Source: a virus. Taken from it: 64,000 nt of DNA. A model generated the notes under the pieces. It ran no database searches. It was not told where the DNA came from and saw nothing but the letters and a program-made list of their open reading frames with translations. The stretch lies in IMG/VR virus record IMGVR_UViG_3300014720_000015, positions 62,001-126,000 of that record. The stretch is one strand, 5' to 3'. Position 1 is the first letter of the stretch. Each line of letters begins with the position of its first letter. The position numbers were made by a program, and so were the translations under genes. This document shows, piece by piece, positions 48,837-56,207 of this stretch.

Positions 48837-49946
48837 ATGAGGCAAGATATTAGAAAATCTTTACGTGAACAACTTAACGAAACCATTAAAAAACAAAATG
48901 GTAAGTATGTTGTATATCCAAAAAAGGGTGGTAAACGATTAGGTACTCACGACACTAAAGAGAAAGCACTTAAACAGCTGGCCGCGATTGAAATCAATAA
49001 AGCTAAACACTTAGAAGAAATATTGAATGAGGTTGACCTATCCACATTCAAAATGAACGACACCCTTAATTCTGAAATATGGGATGGTGGTAAAATTAAA
49101 GAAGACATACGTAAAGTATTATTAAAAATCGCAAACGATTATTGGGATTCATTGGAACTTGGTTTCACATATGATGATGTAACAATGACTGGTAGTTTGG
49201 CGAATTATAATTGGTCAAAGTATTCAGATATTGACCTACATATAGTATTTGATGTGAACCAACTTGAAGGTGACCCTGAATTGATTAAAGATTTATTGGA
49301 TACCAAAACCAGAAAATGGAATTCTGACCATGACATAACGGTTAAAGGTTTTGATGTCGAACTTTATCTACAGGATAAAGACGAACCACATCATTCAACA
49401 GGTGTCTACTCAATTACTGATAATGCTTGGGTTAAAGAACCAATAAAAGACATAGTTGAATTGGATAGACCAACAATCGAGAAAAAATACGATACAATAA
49501 TCAAACGTATTGAAGACATCGAAAAGGATTTTAAAAAAGGTGATGACTTAGACGGTGTAATTGATGATATTACCAAACTGAAAGAACGAATCAGAAAAAT
49601 GCGAAAATCTGGTTTAGAAACTGGTGGTGAGTTTTCACCAACAAACATTGTGTTTAAACTTTTAAGACGAAATGAATTTATGGGTAAATTGAATGATATA
49701 CAAACTCAAGCATACGATAAATCAGTCACCATAACTGAAAACGATGAAAAGAAACGAATATCTGTTGGTTATCTAAAAGGTTTAAAAAAGAACACAACCA
49801 ATAGAAGTGGTGAAAAGGTTTTAAGTGGTTGGATTAATAAAGCTGGTAAGGATGAGTTCATATTTCTAACGCAAAGACAATATCAGTTATTACAGGACAT
49901 CAAATTAGGTGGTCCAAAACCATCTTTCTACGGGACAAAAAACTAA
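48837..49946 (+). CDS. Nucleotidyltransferase-fold protein, possibly packaged
   Basis: A 369-residue protein. TMTGSLANYNWSKYSDIDLH carries the G-S and D-x-D of the Pol-beta nucleotidyltransferase fold; VKGFDVELYLQD gives the third acidic residue. A basic helical region and a C-terminal domain follow. N-terminus MRQDIRKSLREQLNE-TIKK is basic and ends in L-N-E, like a capsid-targeting peptide. Its targets are unknown; AMP or CMP transfer to host protein or RNA is possible. Confidence 0.65.
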   Translation: MRQDIRKSLREQLNETIKKQNGKYVVYPKKGGKRLGTHDTKEKALKQLAAIEINKAKHLEEILNEVDLSTFKMNDTLNSEIWDGGKIKEDIRKVLLKIANDYWDSLELGFTYDDVTMTGSLANYNWSKYSDIDLHIVFDVNQLEGDPELIKDLLDTKTRKWNSDHDITVKGFDVELYLQDKDEPHHSTGVYSITDNAWVKEPIKDIVELDRPTIEKKYDTIIKRIEDIEKDFKKGDDLDGVIDDITKLKERIRKMRKSGLETGGEFSPTNIVFKLLRRNEFMGKLNDIQTQAYDKSVTITENDEKKRISVGYLKGLKKNTTNRSGEKVLSGWINKAGKDEFIFLTQRQYQLLQDIKLGGPKPSFYGTKN

Positions 49947-49967
49947 TTTCATTTTTTTTTTGAAAAA

Positions 49968-50000
49968 ACTTGCATAGTTAATAAGTCTTTTGTATATTTG
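49968..50000 (+). promoter_or_regulatory. Promoter of tRNA operon 3
   Basis: CTTGCATAG (-33 region) and TATATTTG (49993-50000), 31 nt before the leader ORF. The following ATATTTAATTAATAAGAG leader is shared with operons 1, 2 and 4 in part. Confidence 0.8.
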
Positions 50001-50030
50001 CACCATATTTAATTAATAAGAGAAAAAACT

Positions 50031-50123
50031 ATGAAAACTTTTAACGACATATTTGCTTTCAACTTTGCCGCATTCGCAGCGGAGGAGGATGATTGTGTTT
50101 ACAATCCGAAGGATTTGTCGTAA
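50031..50123 (+). CDS. Leader peptide of tRNA operon 3 (Phe/Glu/Asp/Ala)
   Basis: A 30-codon ORF: MKTFNDIFAFNFAAFAAEED then DCVYNPKDLS. Codons 4-21 hold Phe x5, Ala x5, Glu x2 and Asp x3 (15 of 18). The tRNAs that follow are Phe, Glu, Asp and Ala. All four Ala codons and both Phe and Asp codons occur. RNA arm ACGACA (50044-50049) pairs with TGTCGT (50116-50121). ATCCGAAGG (50104-50112) can pair with CCTTCGGAT of the terminator over 9 bp. Confidence 0.85.
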   Translation: MKTFNDIFAFNFAAFAAEEDDCVYNPKDLS

Positions 50124-50150
50124 CTAAAAGTCAAATAAAAAACGATAAGA

Positions 50151-50182
50151 AACCCTTCGGATATCCGAAGGGTTTTTTTTTT
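50151..50182 (+). terminator. Attenuator terminator of tRNA operon 3
   Basis: AACCCTTCGGAT/ATCCGAAGGGTT with a run of T. Its 5' arm (50154-50162) is complementary to ATCCGAAGG in the leader ORF. Confidence 0.9.
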
Positions 50183-50189
50183 GATGTAT

Positions 50190-50262
50190 GTGGTGGTTAC
50201 CAAGTTGGTCAAGGTGTCGCTCTGAAAAAGCGATAATGTTGGTTCGATTCCAACCCATCACA
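50190..50262 (+). tRNA. tRNA-Phe (GAA)
   Basis: Acceptor GTGGTGG/CCATCAC, A73. Anticodon loop CTGAAAA on TCGCT/AGCGA. T arm GTTGG-TTCGATT-CCAAC. Confidence 0.9.
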
Positions 50263-50268
50263 CAAAAC

Positions 50269-50341
50269 GGTCCGTTCGACAAGTGGTTTAAGTCACCGCT
50301 CTTTCACAGCGGAGTCATGGGTTCAAATCCCATACGGACTA
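50269..50341 (+). tRNA. tRNA-Glu (TTC)
   Basis: Acceptor GGTCCGT/ACGGACT, A73. Anticodon loop CTTTCAC on CCGCT/AGCGG. T arm ATGGG-TTCAAAT-CCCAT. Confidence 0.9.
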
Positions 50342-50395
50342 CTGAAAATATAGAGTTTTAAAGCCTTTTGACAATCTGGAAAGACGGATATTAAC

Positions 50396-50468
50396 GGACG
50401 CGAGGTGTTGTTGGTAACATACGGCCCTGTCACGGCTGAGATTGCGGGTTCAACCCCCGTGGCGTCCG
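50396..50468 (+). tRNA. tRNA-Asp (GTC)
   Basis: Acceptor GGACGC/GCGTCC with a seventh-pair mismatch, G73. Anticodon loop CTGTCAC on CGGCC/GGCTG. T arm GCGGG-TTCAACC-CCCGT. Confidence 0.9.
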
Positions 50469-50493
50469 CCTAGACATATTTTTGGCACTTATT

Positions 50494-50566
50494 GTGGTGT
50501 TAGTTAAGCTGGCTATAATACTGCCCTTGCAAGGCGGAGTCATCGGTTCGAGGCCGATACGCTACA
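50494..50566 (+). tRNA. tRNA-Ala (TGC)
   Basis: Acceptor GTGGTGT/ACGCTAC, A73 (two wobble pairs). Anticodon loop CTTGCAA on CTGCC/GGCGG. T arm ATCGG-TTCGAGG-CCGAT. The usual G3-U70 pair of Ala is present. Confidence 0.9.
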
Positions 50567-50585
50567 CTTTAAAATATTTATTATT

Positions 50586-51026
50586 GTGGCGAACAATAAT
50601 AAAAAATATCATTATATATACAAAACAACCTGTCAGGTAACTGGTAAATATTATATTGGTATACATTCAACCAGTGACCTTAACGATGGGTATATTGGTT
50701 CAGGTGTTTTGTTGAAACATTCGGTGAAGAAATATGGTGTTGAAAATCATGTCAATGAAATATTAGCTTTTGCTGATAATCGAAAAATATTATCTGAAAT
50801 CGAAAAAACTATTGTAACTGGTGATATATTAAAAGATTCCAAATGTTTAAACCTCAAAGAAGGTGGTGATGGTGGTTACATGTCAAGCAAAGAATCAAGA
50901 ACATTAGCTAAATCAAAGAAACGAAAAAATCGATATAGAATTAAGAACCATAAGTCTAAAAACAAAAGTAAATCTAACAAGATTAAGAAAAAAACATCTA
51001 GGAAAAATAAACGTAAAAGAAAATAG
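50586..51026 (+). CDS. GIY-YIG homing-type endonuclease
   Basis: A 146-residue protein with GTG start. YHYIYKTTCQVTGKYYIGIH is the GIY-YIG core, with YIGSGVLLKHSVKKYG and an E in LSEIEKTIV, as in T4 Seg proteins. The C-terminal ~40 residues are almost all Lys, Arg, Asn and Ser, a DNA-binding tail. ATATTTAT-TATT-GTG precedes the start. Free-standing in a tRNA region. Confidence 0.8.
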   Translation: MANNNKKYHYIYKTTCQVTGKYYIGIHSTSDLNDGYIGSGVLLKHSVKKYGVENHVNEILAFADNRKILSEIEKTIVTGDILKDSKCLNLKEGGDGGYMSSKESRTLAKSKKRKNRYRIKNHKSKNKSKSNKIKKKTSRKNKRKRK

Positions 51027-51050
51027 ATTTGCATAGTTAAAAATATTTTG

Positions 51051-51058
51051 TATATTTG
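51051..51058 (+). promoter_or_regulatory. -7 promoter element
   Basis: TATATTTG-TACC-ATG; 12 nt from element start to the ATG at 51063, with TTTGCATAG upstream. Confidence 0.75.
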
Positions 51059-51062
51059 TACC

Positions 51063-51830
51063 ATGCAAAATGAGACAATCAATAAAGAGTTGATAATAGG
51101 TTCAACAGCAATGAGGTATCATTTCCCTGACTTTAATAGGGAACCAAAAGATATCGACATTGCTGTTGAATCAACTGAAGGTCTTAAAACCACCAGAGAG
51201 GTTGAGTATTTGGAAAATCCAATTTTATTCAAGCATATCTCAGATGGTCAGAAGTATATTGACCCGAATATGTTATTGACACTTAAGATGTCTCATTTAT
51301 TTTTCAACATCAATTGGGATAAACATATGTGGGATGTGCAGTTCTTATTGAAAAAGGGTTGTCAATATGATTATAATCTGTTATTGGAGTTATATGATTA
51401 TTGGAAAGATTTTCACCCAAGACATAGAAGGAGCAATCTTAATATGACAAAGGATGAATTTTTCACTAACGCTATCAATTATGATGAACATGAGCATGAC
51501 CATTTACATACATTAATCAATCCAGAACCAACATATCAAAAAATATTGGTTGACGGTAAGGACGTTGAAATATCTGAAGATAAATTCAATGGGTTATCAT
51601 TAAATGAGAAACTTGATGTTATTAGGGAAGAAGTGTATGTTATGGCTTATGAACGGTATAAGAATAAACATTATTTGATTGCATATTCAAAGATGTTAAA
51701 GAAGTTCATCATGCAACATGCGCCAATATGGATGTTCCCATTTGTTGTTGAAAATTATTTAAAAATCAATAGAGCCGAAATCAATTTTATTAACTTAATT
51801 AAAAATCAATTAAACTATGAACTTAACTGA
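51063..51830 (+). CDS. Nucleotidyltransferase-fold hypothetical protein
   Basis: A 255-residue protein. LIIGSTAMRYHFPDFNREPK followed by DIDIAV matches the G-S...D-x-D strand-helix-strand of nucleotidyltransferase fold proteins (MNT-like). The rest is helical with His-rich DEHEHDHLH. Substrate unknown. Start set by the promoter. It overlaps the next gene by 14 nt. Confidence 0.6.
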   Translation: MQNETINKELIIGSTAMRYHFPDFNREPKDIDIAVESTEGLKTTREVEYLENPILFKHISDGQKYIDPNMLLTLKMSHLFFNINWDKHMWDVQFLLKKGCQYDYNLLLELYDYWKDFHPRHRRSNLNMTKDEFFTNAINYDEHEHDHLHTLINPEPTYQKILVDGKDVEISEDKFNGLSLNEKLDVIREEVYVMAYERYKNKHYLIAYSKMLKKFIMQHAPIWMFPFVVENYLKINRAEINFINLIKNQLNYELN

Positions 51831-52053
51831 AATTAACAAATTATTACATAATGTTAACGGACTCGAAATAGCTGAGTCCAGAACACCTTATGATTATGAC
51901 GATGACCAATCATGTTATGAGGTTAAAAAATTATCTGATAAATTATATATTAAATTAGACTACTACAGAGATTCCTATGGATATAAGGAATTGATTGGTA
52001 TACAGTTCGTTGAACCAACGGAAGTTAAAATAACAAAATTTGAATCACTTTAA
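51817..52053 (+). CDS. Small hypothetical protein
   Basis: A 78-residue alpha/beta protein (MNLTEINKLLHNVNGLEIAE start). Unknown function; translationally coupled to the preceding gene. Confidence 0.55.
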   Translation: MNLTEINKLLHNVNGLEIAESRTPYDYDDDQSCYEVKKLSDKLYIKLDYYRDSYGYKELIGIQFVEPTEVKITKFESL

Positions 52054-52066
52054 AATTAGAAAAAAA

Positions 52067-52447
52067 ATGGAAAAATTAACATTCTCAGAATTAATGACGG
52101 AAATTGAAGCTACCTTTGGTGACGTTTCAGAATTTGCTCATGATGGTTTTTACTACATCACGGTACCAAATGATTTCATGCCAGAACTTGATAGTGACTA
52201 TGAGTCTAGAAAGCAACGAAGAGAGGAATATCTTAAAACGACTAAATTTGGTACCGTAAATGTTGTTGACCAACACGGTGGTGAAGGTGAAGGTGAAGAA
52301 TGGTACATTGTATACCATTTTGTTGACCATGATGTTTATGTCAGAGTTGATGGTTGGTATCAATCATACCATGGTACTGAATTTGACGGTTGGGGTTCTT
52401 GCCGTGAAGTTAGACCGCAACAAAGAATGGTAACTTTTTATGAATAA
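52067..52447 (+). CDS. Hypothetical protein
   Basis: A 126-residue acidic, Trp/Tyr-rich, beta-type protein (EEWYIVYHFVDHDVYVRVDG). ATG 52067 follows an A-rich stretch; an upstream in-frame start at 52040 is less likely. No family recognised. Confidence 0.55.
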   Translation: MEKLTFSELMTEIEATFGDVSEFAHDGFYYITVPNDFMPELDSDYESRKQRREEYLKTTKFGTVNVVDQHGGEGEGEEWYIVYHFVDHDVYVRVDGWYQSYHGTEFDGWGSCREVRPQQRMVTFYE

Positions 52448-52472
52448 ATTTGCACAATTAAAATATAATTTG

Positions 52473-52495
52473 TATATTTGTATTGTTCTTTGAAA
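52473..52495 (+). promoter_or_regulatory. Promoter plus boxA-like element
   Basis: TATATTTG (52473-52480) with TTTGCACAA upstream, then GTTCTTTGAAA (52485-52495), a boxA-like site, ahead of the RNA element. Confidence 0.6.
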
Positions 52496-52508
52496 TTAAA
52501 ACATTAAA

Positions 52509-52573
52509 GGTTCATTTCAGCAAATTCGTATTAACATCAAATTTTTTCTTTGAAGCAGTTAGAAACGTGAACC
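52509..52573 (+). ncRNA. Recurrent structured RNA element, copy 3
   Basis: GGTTCA...TGAACC closing stem with TTTCAGCAAATT after the 5' strand. Downstream lies the left side of the TnpB element, so an RNA gene may have been interrupted by the insertion. Confidence 0.45.
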
Positions 52574-52688
52574 TGAAACTTACATAGAAAGTGGGTGGGA
52601 TGAAAGCGACAATAACAACATTAATTCAATAAATGTAAATAAATTTTATATTTTCTTTAAACTTTTTAATTTTTCTACATATTTATAT

Positions 52689-53870
52689 ATGATGTTGAAA
52701 GCTTTTAAATATAGACTTAATCCGACTGAAGAACAAAAAGTTCTTCTGAATAAGCATATTGGTGCTTCTAGGTTTATATATAATTTAGCGTTGGAAACCA
52801 AACAAATAGCTTATGCTGGCAATAAACATAATCTTTCTTGTTTTGAACTGCATTCACAACTAAAAGAATTGAAAGAAGAATTGTCTTGGTTAAAGGAAAT
52901 TAATTCACAATCATTACAGCAAAGTATAACTAATTTAGATAAAGCATATACCGCTTTTTTTAAAGGTCAAAATTCATTTCCTAAGTATAAAAAGAAATCT
53001 AATGGTGGTAGTTTTAACATACCACAAAGAGTAAAAGTAGAAAATAATAAATTAATTATACCTAAATTCACAAAGAAAAATGGGTTAGATATTATATTAC
53101 ATAGACCACTTAAAGGTGAAATAAGACAAGCAACAATATCTAAAACACCCACAGGTAAGTATTTTGTTTCCATTCTTTGTGAAACTGGTGAACAATGTAA
53201 ACCTAAATCTAAGATAAAAGAAGAAACTACTATTGGTATAGACTTAGGAATTAAAGATTTCGTAATAACATCAGATGGTGAAGTATTTGATAACCCTAAG
53301 CACTTACGTAAAGCACAATCTAAATTAAAATACATACAGAGTAAGTATAGTAAAAATAAAGGAAAAAGAACAAAACAAAAATTAGCAAAGTTACATGAAA
53401 AAGTAACAAATAAAAGAAAAGATTATTTGCATAAAATATCTTCTAAACTGGTTCGTGAGAACCAAACAATCAGTTTAGAAAATCTTGCTGTAAGTAATAT
53501 GATTAAAAATCATAATTTAGCACAAGCAATATCAGATGTAAGTTGGTCAACTTTTGTTAATATGTTAGAATATAAGTCTGAATGGTATGGAACAAATATA
53601 CTTAAGATAGGTAGATTTGAACCATCATCAAAGACATGTTCTAACTGTGGTTATATTAATAAAGAACTAACGTTAAAAGATAGAGAATGGACTTGTGTTA
53701 ACTGTAATACTGAACATGATAGGGATATAAATGCGGCAATTAATATTAAAAATTTTAGTTTAAGAAATATTTTGTCAGGAACTGACAGAAAAAATCATGA
53801 CGAACTGCCCACGTTAGTGGGAGTGCTGACTCATGAAGCCCAACCCATCGCCTCTGGCGTGGGTGGGTAG
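52689..53870 (+). CDS. tnpB: TnpB RNA-guided nuclease (IS200/IS605 family)
   Basis: A 393-residue TnpB. The N-terminus (LKAFKYRLNPTEEQKVLLNK) is typical. The RuvC residues are intact: Asp in IGIDLGIKDFVITS, Glu in ISLENLAVS, Asp in HDRDINAAIN. A zinc finger (CSNCGYINKE, CVNCNTEH) lies between. No tnpA transposase is nearby, so mobility may depend on another element or on homing. ATATTTAT lies just upstream. The 3' end overlaps the predicted guide-RNA scaffold. Confidence 0.92.
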   Translation: MMLKAFKYRLNPTEEQKVLLNKHIGASRFIYNLALETKQIAYAGNKHNLSCFELHSQLKELKEELSWLKEINSQSLQQSITNLDKAYTAFFKGQNSFPKYKKKSNGGSFNIPQRVKVENNKLIIPKFTKKNGLDIILHRPLKGEIRQATISKTPTGKYFVSILCETGEQCKPKSKIKEETTIGIDLGIKDFVITSDGEVFDNPKHLRKAQSKLKYIQSKYSKNKGKRTKQKLAKLHEKVTNKRKDYLHKISSKLVRENQTISLENLAVSNMIKNHNLAQAISDVSWSTFVNMLEYKSEWYGTNILKIGRFEPSSKTCSNCGYINKELTLKDREWTCVNCNTEHDRDINAAINIKNFSLRNILSGTDRKNHDELPTLVGVLTHEAQPIASGVGG

Positions 53871-53875
53871 TTCAC
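53790..53875 (+). ncRNA. Putative TnpB right end / omega-RNA scaffold
   Basis: CCCAACCCA...TGGGTGGG with inner CGCC/GGCG forms a hairpin at 53839-53867, followed by GTAGTTCAC, a typical right end of this family. The guide would be read from ~53876 (CGACCTCTCGAAG...). From ~53790 to 53870 it overlaps the tnpB coding end, as in known TnpB loci. Confidence 0.5.
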
Positions 53876-54051
53876 CGACCTCTCGAAGACCGATTGTTAT
53901 TGTGGTGATTGCGCATTGAATCACAAGAAAGACCGTAATGGCTCCCCTTCTTTTTTTTTTAACATATTTATAATAAATAAGAATTCGATAGTATCATATA
54001 TTAGATGATTAAATCGAATTGATATTAAATAATAATTCATGGAAAATACTG

Positions 54052-54303
54052 ATGGTGACAGTAAACAGAAAGATAGCAACGATTTGTCTAATTCTAGCGA
54101 CTTGGACAAACCCATTCGGGTTCGATGTGGCGTTTGCATCGATAATGAGTTGGACAGGGGATTATTGGACTACAACTTTAATTTTCTATTGCCTATCGGC
54201 TCTGTTCTTTGGCTTATTTTTCTATTTCTCTAAAATAAACCCTTTATTATATTTTAGAGAAAAACTAAGAAATACTTTGAATACGATTAAAAAGATACTT
54301 TAA
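54052..54303 (+). CDS. Small membrane protein
   Basis: An 83-residue protein with two or three hydrophobic segments (IATICLILATWTNPFGFDVA; TTLIFYCLSALFFGLFFYF) and a basic tail. Seen as a type in other large phages from memory. A different frame starting at 54039 is also open for 64 codons but is less convincing. Confidence 0.55.
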   Translation: MVTVNRKIATICLILATWTNPFGFDVAFASIMSWTGDYWTTTLIFYCLSALFFGLFFYFSKINPLLYFREKLRNTLNTIKKIL

Positions 54304-54345
54304 ATGTCAATTTGACAGGAAAACCTATATGGTTTAAAATTTGTG

Positions 54346-54353
54346 TATATTTG
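54346..54353 (+). promoter_or_regulatory. -7 promoter element
   Basis: TATATTTG, 25 nt before the ATG at 54371. Confidence 0.65.
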
Positions 54354-54370
54354 TAAAAAATAAAAATACT

Positions 54371-54901
54371 ATGAAAAAAAACGATGACGATTTCTTTGGT
54401 GATATGTTCGGTGACGGATTTGATGATGATTTTATAAGAGGTTTTGGTGGTTTCGGTTCATTCCTTAAAGGGTTTAGGGAACACCACTTCAACGACAAAG
54501 AAGATTTGGGTGAACCAGATTCAGTAAGGGAGTTTAAACAAGATGGTCACACTTTTATTGAAAAAATATGGAATACACCAACAGGTAAAGTTAAAATCAT
54601 TGAGTCAACCAACATTAACATTGAGAATGATGATTTTGATATTGAAAGTATAACAGATTATGATTCATTGGGTATTAATATGAATGATATTGAAGACTTC
54701 TTTTCATTTGTTAGCGGGATGGGTTCGGCTAATAGGAAACCTTTTAAAAATCGAGAAATAACCAAAGAAGAAAAACTTGACCTATTGACTACCAAGTTGC
54801 AGTATTGTGTTGATACCGAAAACTATGAAAGAGCTGCTAGACTTAGAGATATGATAGCTGAACTTAAAGAAGAAAAAAATTCAGAAAAAAGTGAAAAATA
54901 A
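54371..54901 (+). CDS. Acidic protein with UVR-type motif
   Basis: A 176-residue protein. The N-terminus is Asp/Phe/Gly-rich (DDDFFGDMFGDGFDDDF). The C-terminus LQYCVDTENYERAARLRDMI is a UVR motif, the helical hairpin shared by UvrB, UvrC and ClpC-type proteins and their partners. It may bind a host repair or protease complex. Own promoter. Confidence 0.65.
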   Translation: MKKNDDDFFGDMFGDGFDDDFIRGFGGFGSFLKGFREHHFNDKEDLGEPDSVREFKQDGHTFIEKIWNTPTGKVKIIESTNINIENDDFDIESITDYDSLGINMNDIEDFFSFVSGMGSANRKPFKNREITKEEKLDLLTTKLQYCVDTENYERAARLRDMIAELKEEKNSEKSEK

Positions 54902-54925
54902 TTTGGTGATATGAAAAATAATCAC

Positions 54926-54951
54926 TATATTTGTATCATCGTTCTTTGACA
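54926..54951 (+). promoter_or_regulatory. Promoter plus boxA-like element of structured RNA region
   Basis: TATATTTG (54926-54933) followed by GTTCTTTGACA (54941-54951), the boxA-like element of rRNA-type leaders. Confidence 0.65.
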
Positions 54952-54957
54952 ATATTA

Positions 54958-55390
54958 TAAAGGTAGGCCGATAGCAGTTTAATGGCGAGGCAGCATCGTC
55001 CACATTTCAGGTTGCCACCATGCAACTGGTGCTGAGTGTGTAGGCCACCTATTTAGAATTATGGTTGTTTGGTACAAGTTAAGTTGAAATTGCTTTTATG
55101 AAAACTAAAAATTTCACCGAGGCCATCAACCGTAACATATTTTGACTCATCCAATTGGTTTTATAATATTAAAATTCATCTGTTTCAGCAGACAGTACTT
55201 TCAGTTATGAAGTTCCGAAAAGAGATGGTCTGGAGCTGCCATCAAAGTATAGCCCGACACCAAAGGGCGTTGTCTGTTTGAAAGTGTGGTTACCATTAAC
55301 TCAAAATGGCATCTGGTACACCTAGTAATATGATTACTGTGAAAGGGATTCAGATTAACTGCATCCTCCTGTGGTGGGAGGCAGATGATA
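54958..55390 (+). ncRNA. Large structured non-coding RNA region
   Basis: About 430 nt without a credible ORF but dense in complementary arms: AGGTAGGCC/GGCCACCT, CAGCA/TGCTG, GTTGC/GCAAC, TGAAATT/AATTTCA, GATGG/CCATC, GCCC/GGGC, AGTAAT/ATTACT and CCTCC/GGAGG. CAGACA and ACTTTCA pair with TGTCTG and TGAAAGT in crossing order, a possible pseudoknot. It follows a promoter with boxA and precedes tRNA-like genes. Reminiscent of large ornate phage RNAs, class not identified. Confidence 0.5.
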
Positions 55391-55397
55391 ATTTCAT

Positions 55398-55527
55398 AGT
55401 CAGGTGGCGGAATTGGTAGACGCTAAAAAAGATAATGGTGTAGATTACACAAGATTGAGGAATTAAGTTTCCAAAGGTATCGGGAAAATATAACTACACT
55501 GTACAGGTTCGAATCCTGTCCTGACTA
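55398..55527 (+). tRNA. tRNA-Leu-like RNA with expanded centre (1)
   Basis: Acceptor AGTCAGG/CCTGACT, A73; D arm GCG-GAATTGGTAGA-CGC; T arm ACAGG-TTCGAAT-CCTGT. Between D and T arms lie ~79 nt in place of ~32, with hairpins GTGTA/TACAC and GGAA/TTCC (loop with TTAAG) and the pair GTGTAG/CTACAC. Not a standard tRNA. Confidence 0.5.
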
Positions 55528-55658
55528 CAATTCAATTGACGTTAAAACCATATACAATGGGAGTCACCGATGTGTCTAAGTTAGAGGTACACTAACACAA
55601 ATCACATTGACAACAGTTATCGGAGAGGAAATGGAAACCCTCATTGAATTTTTTAAAC

Positions 55659-55789
55659 GGTCAGTCGGTGTATTGGCGAAACACAGATTGGTAACAAGTG
55701 TCGGTAATCAAGACGGGTGAGTAACGCGTAATAAGCCCTGAGAGAAAAACACACCTCATCTTATAAAGGTTCGAATCCTTTACTGACCA
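55659..55789 (+). tRNA. tRNA-like RNA with expanded centre (2), 16S-like segment
   Basis: Acceptor GGTCAGT/ACTGACC, A73; D arm GTGT-ATTGGCGAA-ACAC; T arm AAAGG-TTCGAAT-CCTTT. The centre is ~80 nt and includes GACGGGTGAGTAACGCGTAA (55712-55731), which matches a conserved stretch of bacterial 16S rRNA. Function unknown. Confidence 0.45.
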
Positions 55790-55849
55790 CAAGCCGTTTT
55801 TTAGTCCTCGTCCTATGAGACTATTGTTTAACGAGATGAAACAAATGTT

Positions 55850-55985
55850 GTATAAAGGGGTTTAGGTAAGTTTTCCAGAAAACTGTGGTCCTTTTCCTTA
55901 CCGAAGGAGTTTTCAGACCTAAACTCAAAACTCAAACGACAGTAAAGAAGTAGGGACAAACGGGAGCGGCTTACTCCCGTCCCGA
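55850..55985 (+). ncRNA. Structured RNA segment between tRNA-like genes
   Basis: GTTTAGGT...ACCTAAAC encloses AGTTTT-ccag-AAAACT; then GGGAG-cggctta-CTCCC with outer ACG/CGT. No ORF. Probably part of the same RNA operon. Confidence 0.4.
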
Positions 55986-55989
55986 ATAT

Positions 55990-56092
55990 AGTCAGGTGGC
56001 GGAATTGGTAGACGCATAATACCCTACATTGTGGGTAAAAGAATAAGGTCATTAGATGATACTTCATATAGGTTCGAATCCTGTCCTGACTA
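55990..56092 (+). tRNA. tRNA-Leu-like RNA with expanded centre (3)
   Basis: Its first ~25 nt (AGTCAGGTGGCGGAATTGGT...) and last ~25 nt are the same as in the RNA at 55398, but the centre (52 nt) differs, with TACCC/GGGTA and TCAT/ATGA hairpins. No standard anticodon arm found. Confidence 0.45.
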
Positions 56093-56165
56093 CGAGCTTA
56101 AAACTAAAACTGAATGGTTGTCAGTTTTCGGTTCCGCTTTGTTTTACGGGGGTTCGAATCCTTCA

Positions 56166-56207
56166 AGATTGGTTGGCATAGGTGGGTTCGACTCCCACCC
56201 CAATCTA
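56166..56207 (+). ncRNA. tRNA-like minihelix (acceptor plus T arm)
   Basis: AGATTGG/CCAATCT with a T arm GTGGG-TTCGACT-CCCAC and only ~9 nt between acceptor and T arm. No D or anticodon arm. A second such form lies at 56680. Confidence 0.4.

Noticed and set aside
54039-54233. 64-codon ORF overlapping the small membrane protein gene in another frame
   Set aside because: The 54052 frame has clear membrane helices and runs on to 54303; the alternative has no support beyond an ATG.
55712-55731. A true 16S rRNA gene fragment or rRNA operon
   Set aside because: Only a ~20-nt match, with no flanking rRNA sequence; kept only as a curiosity within a tRNA-like RNA.
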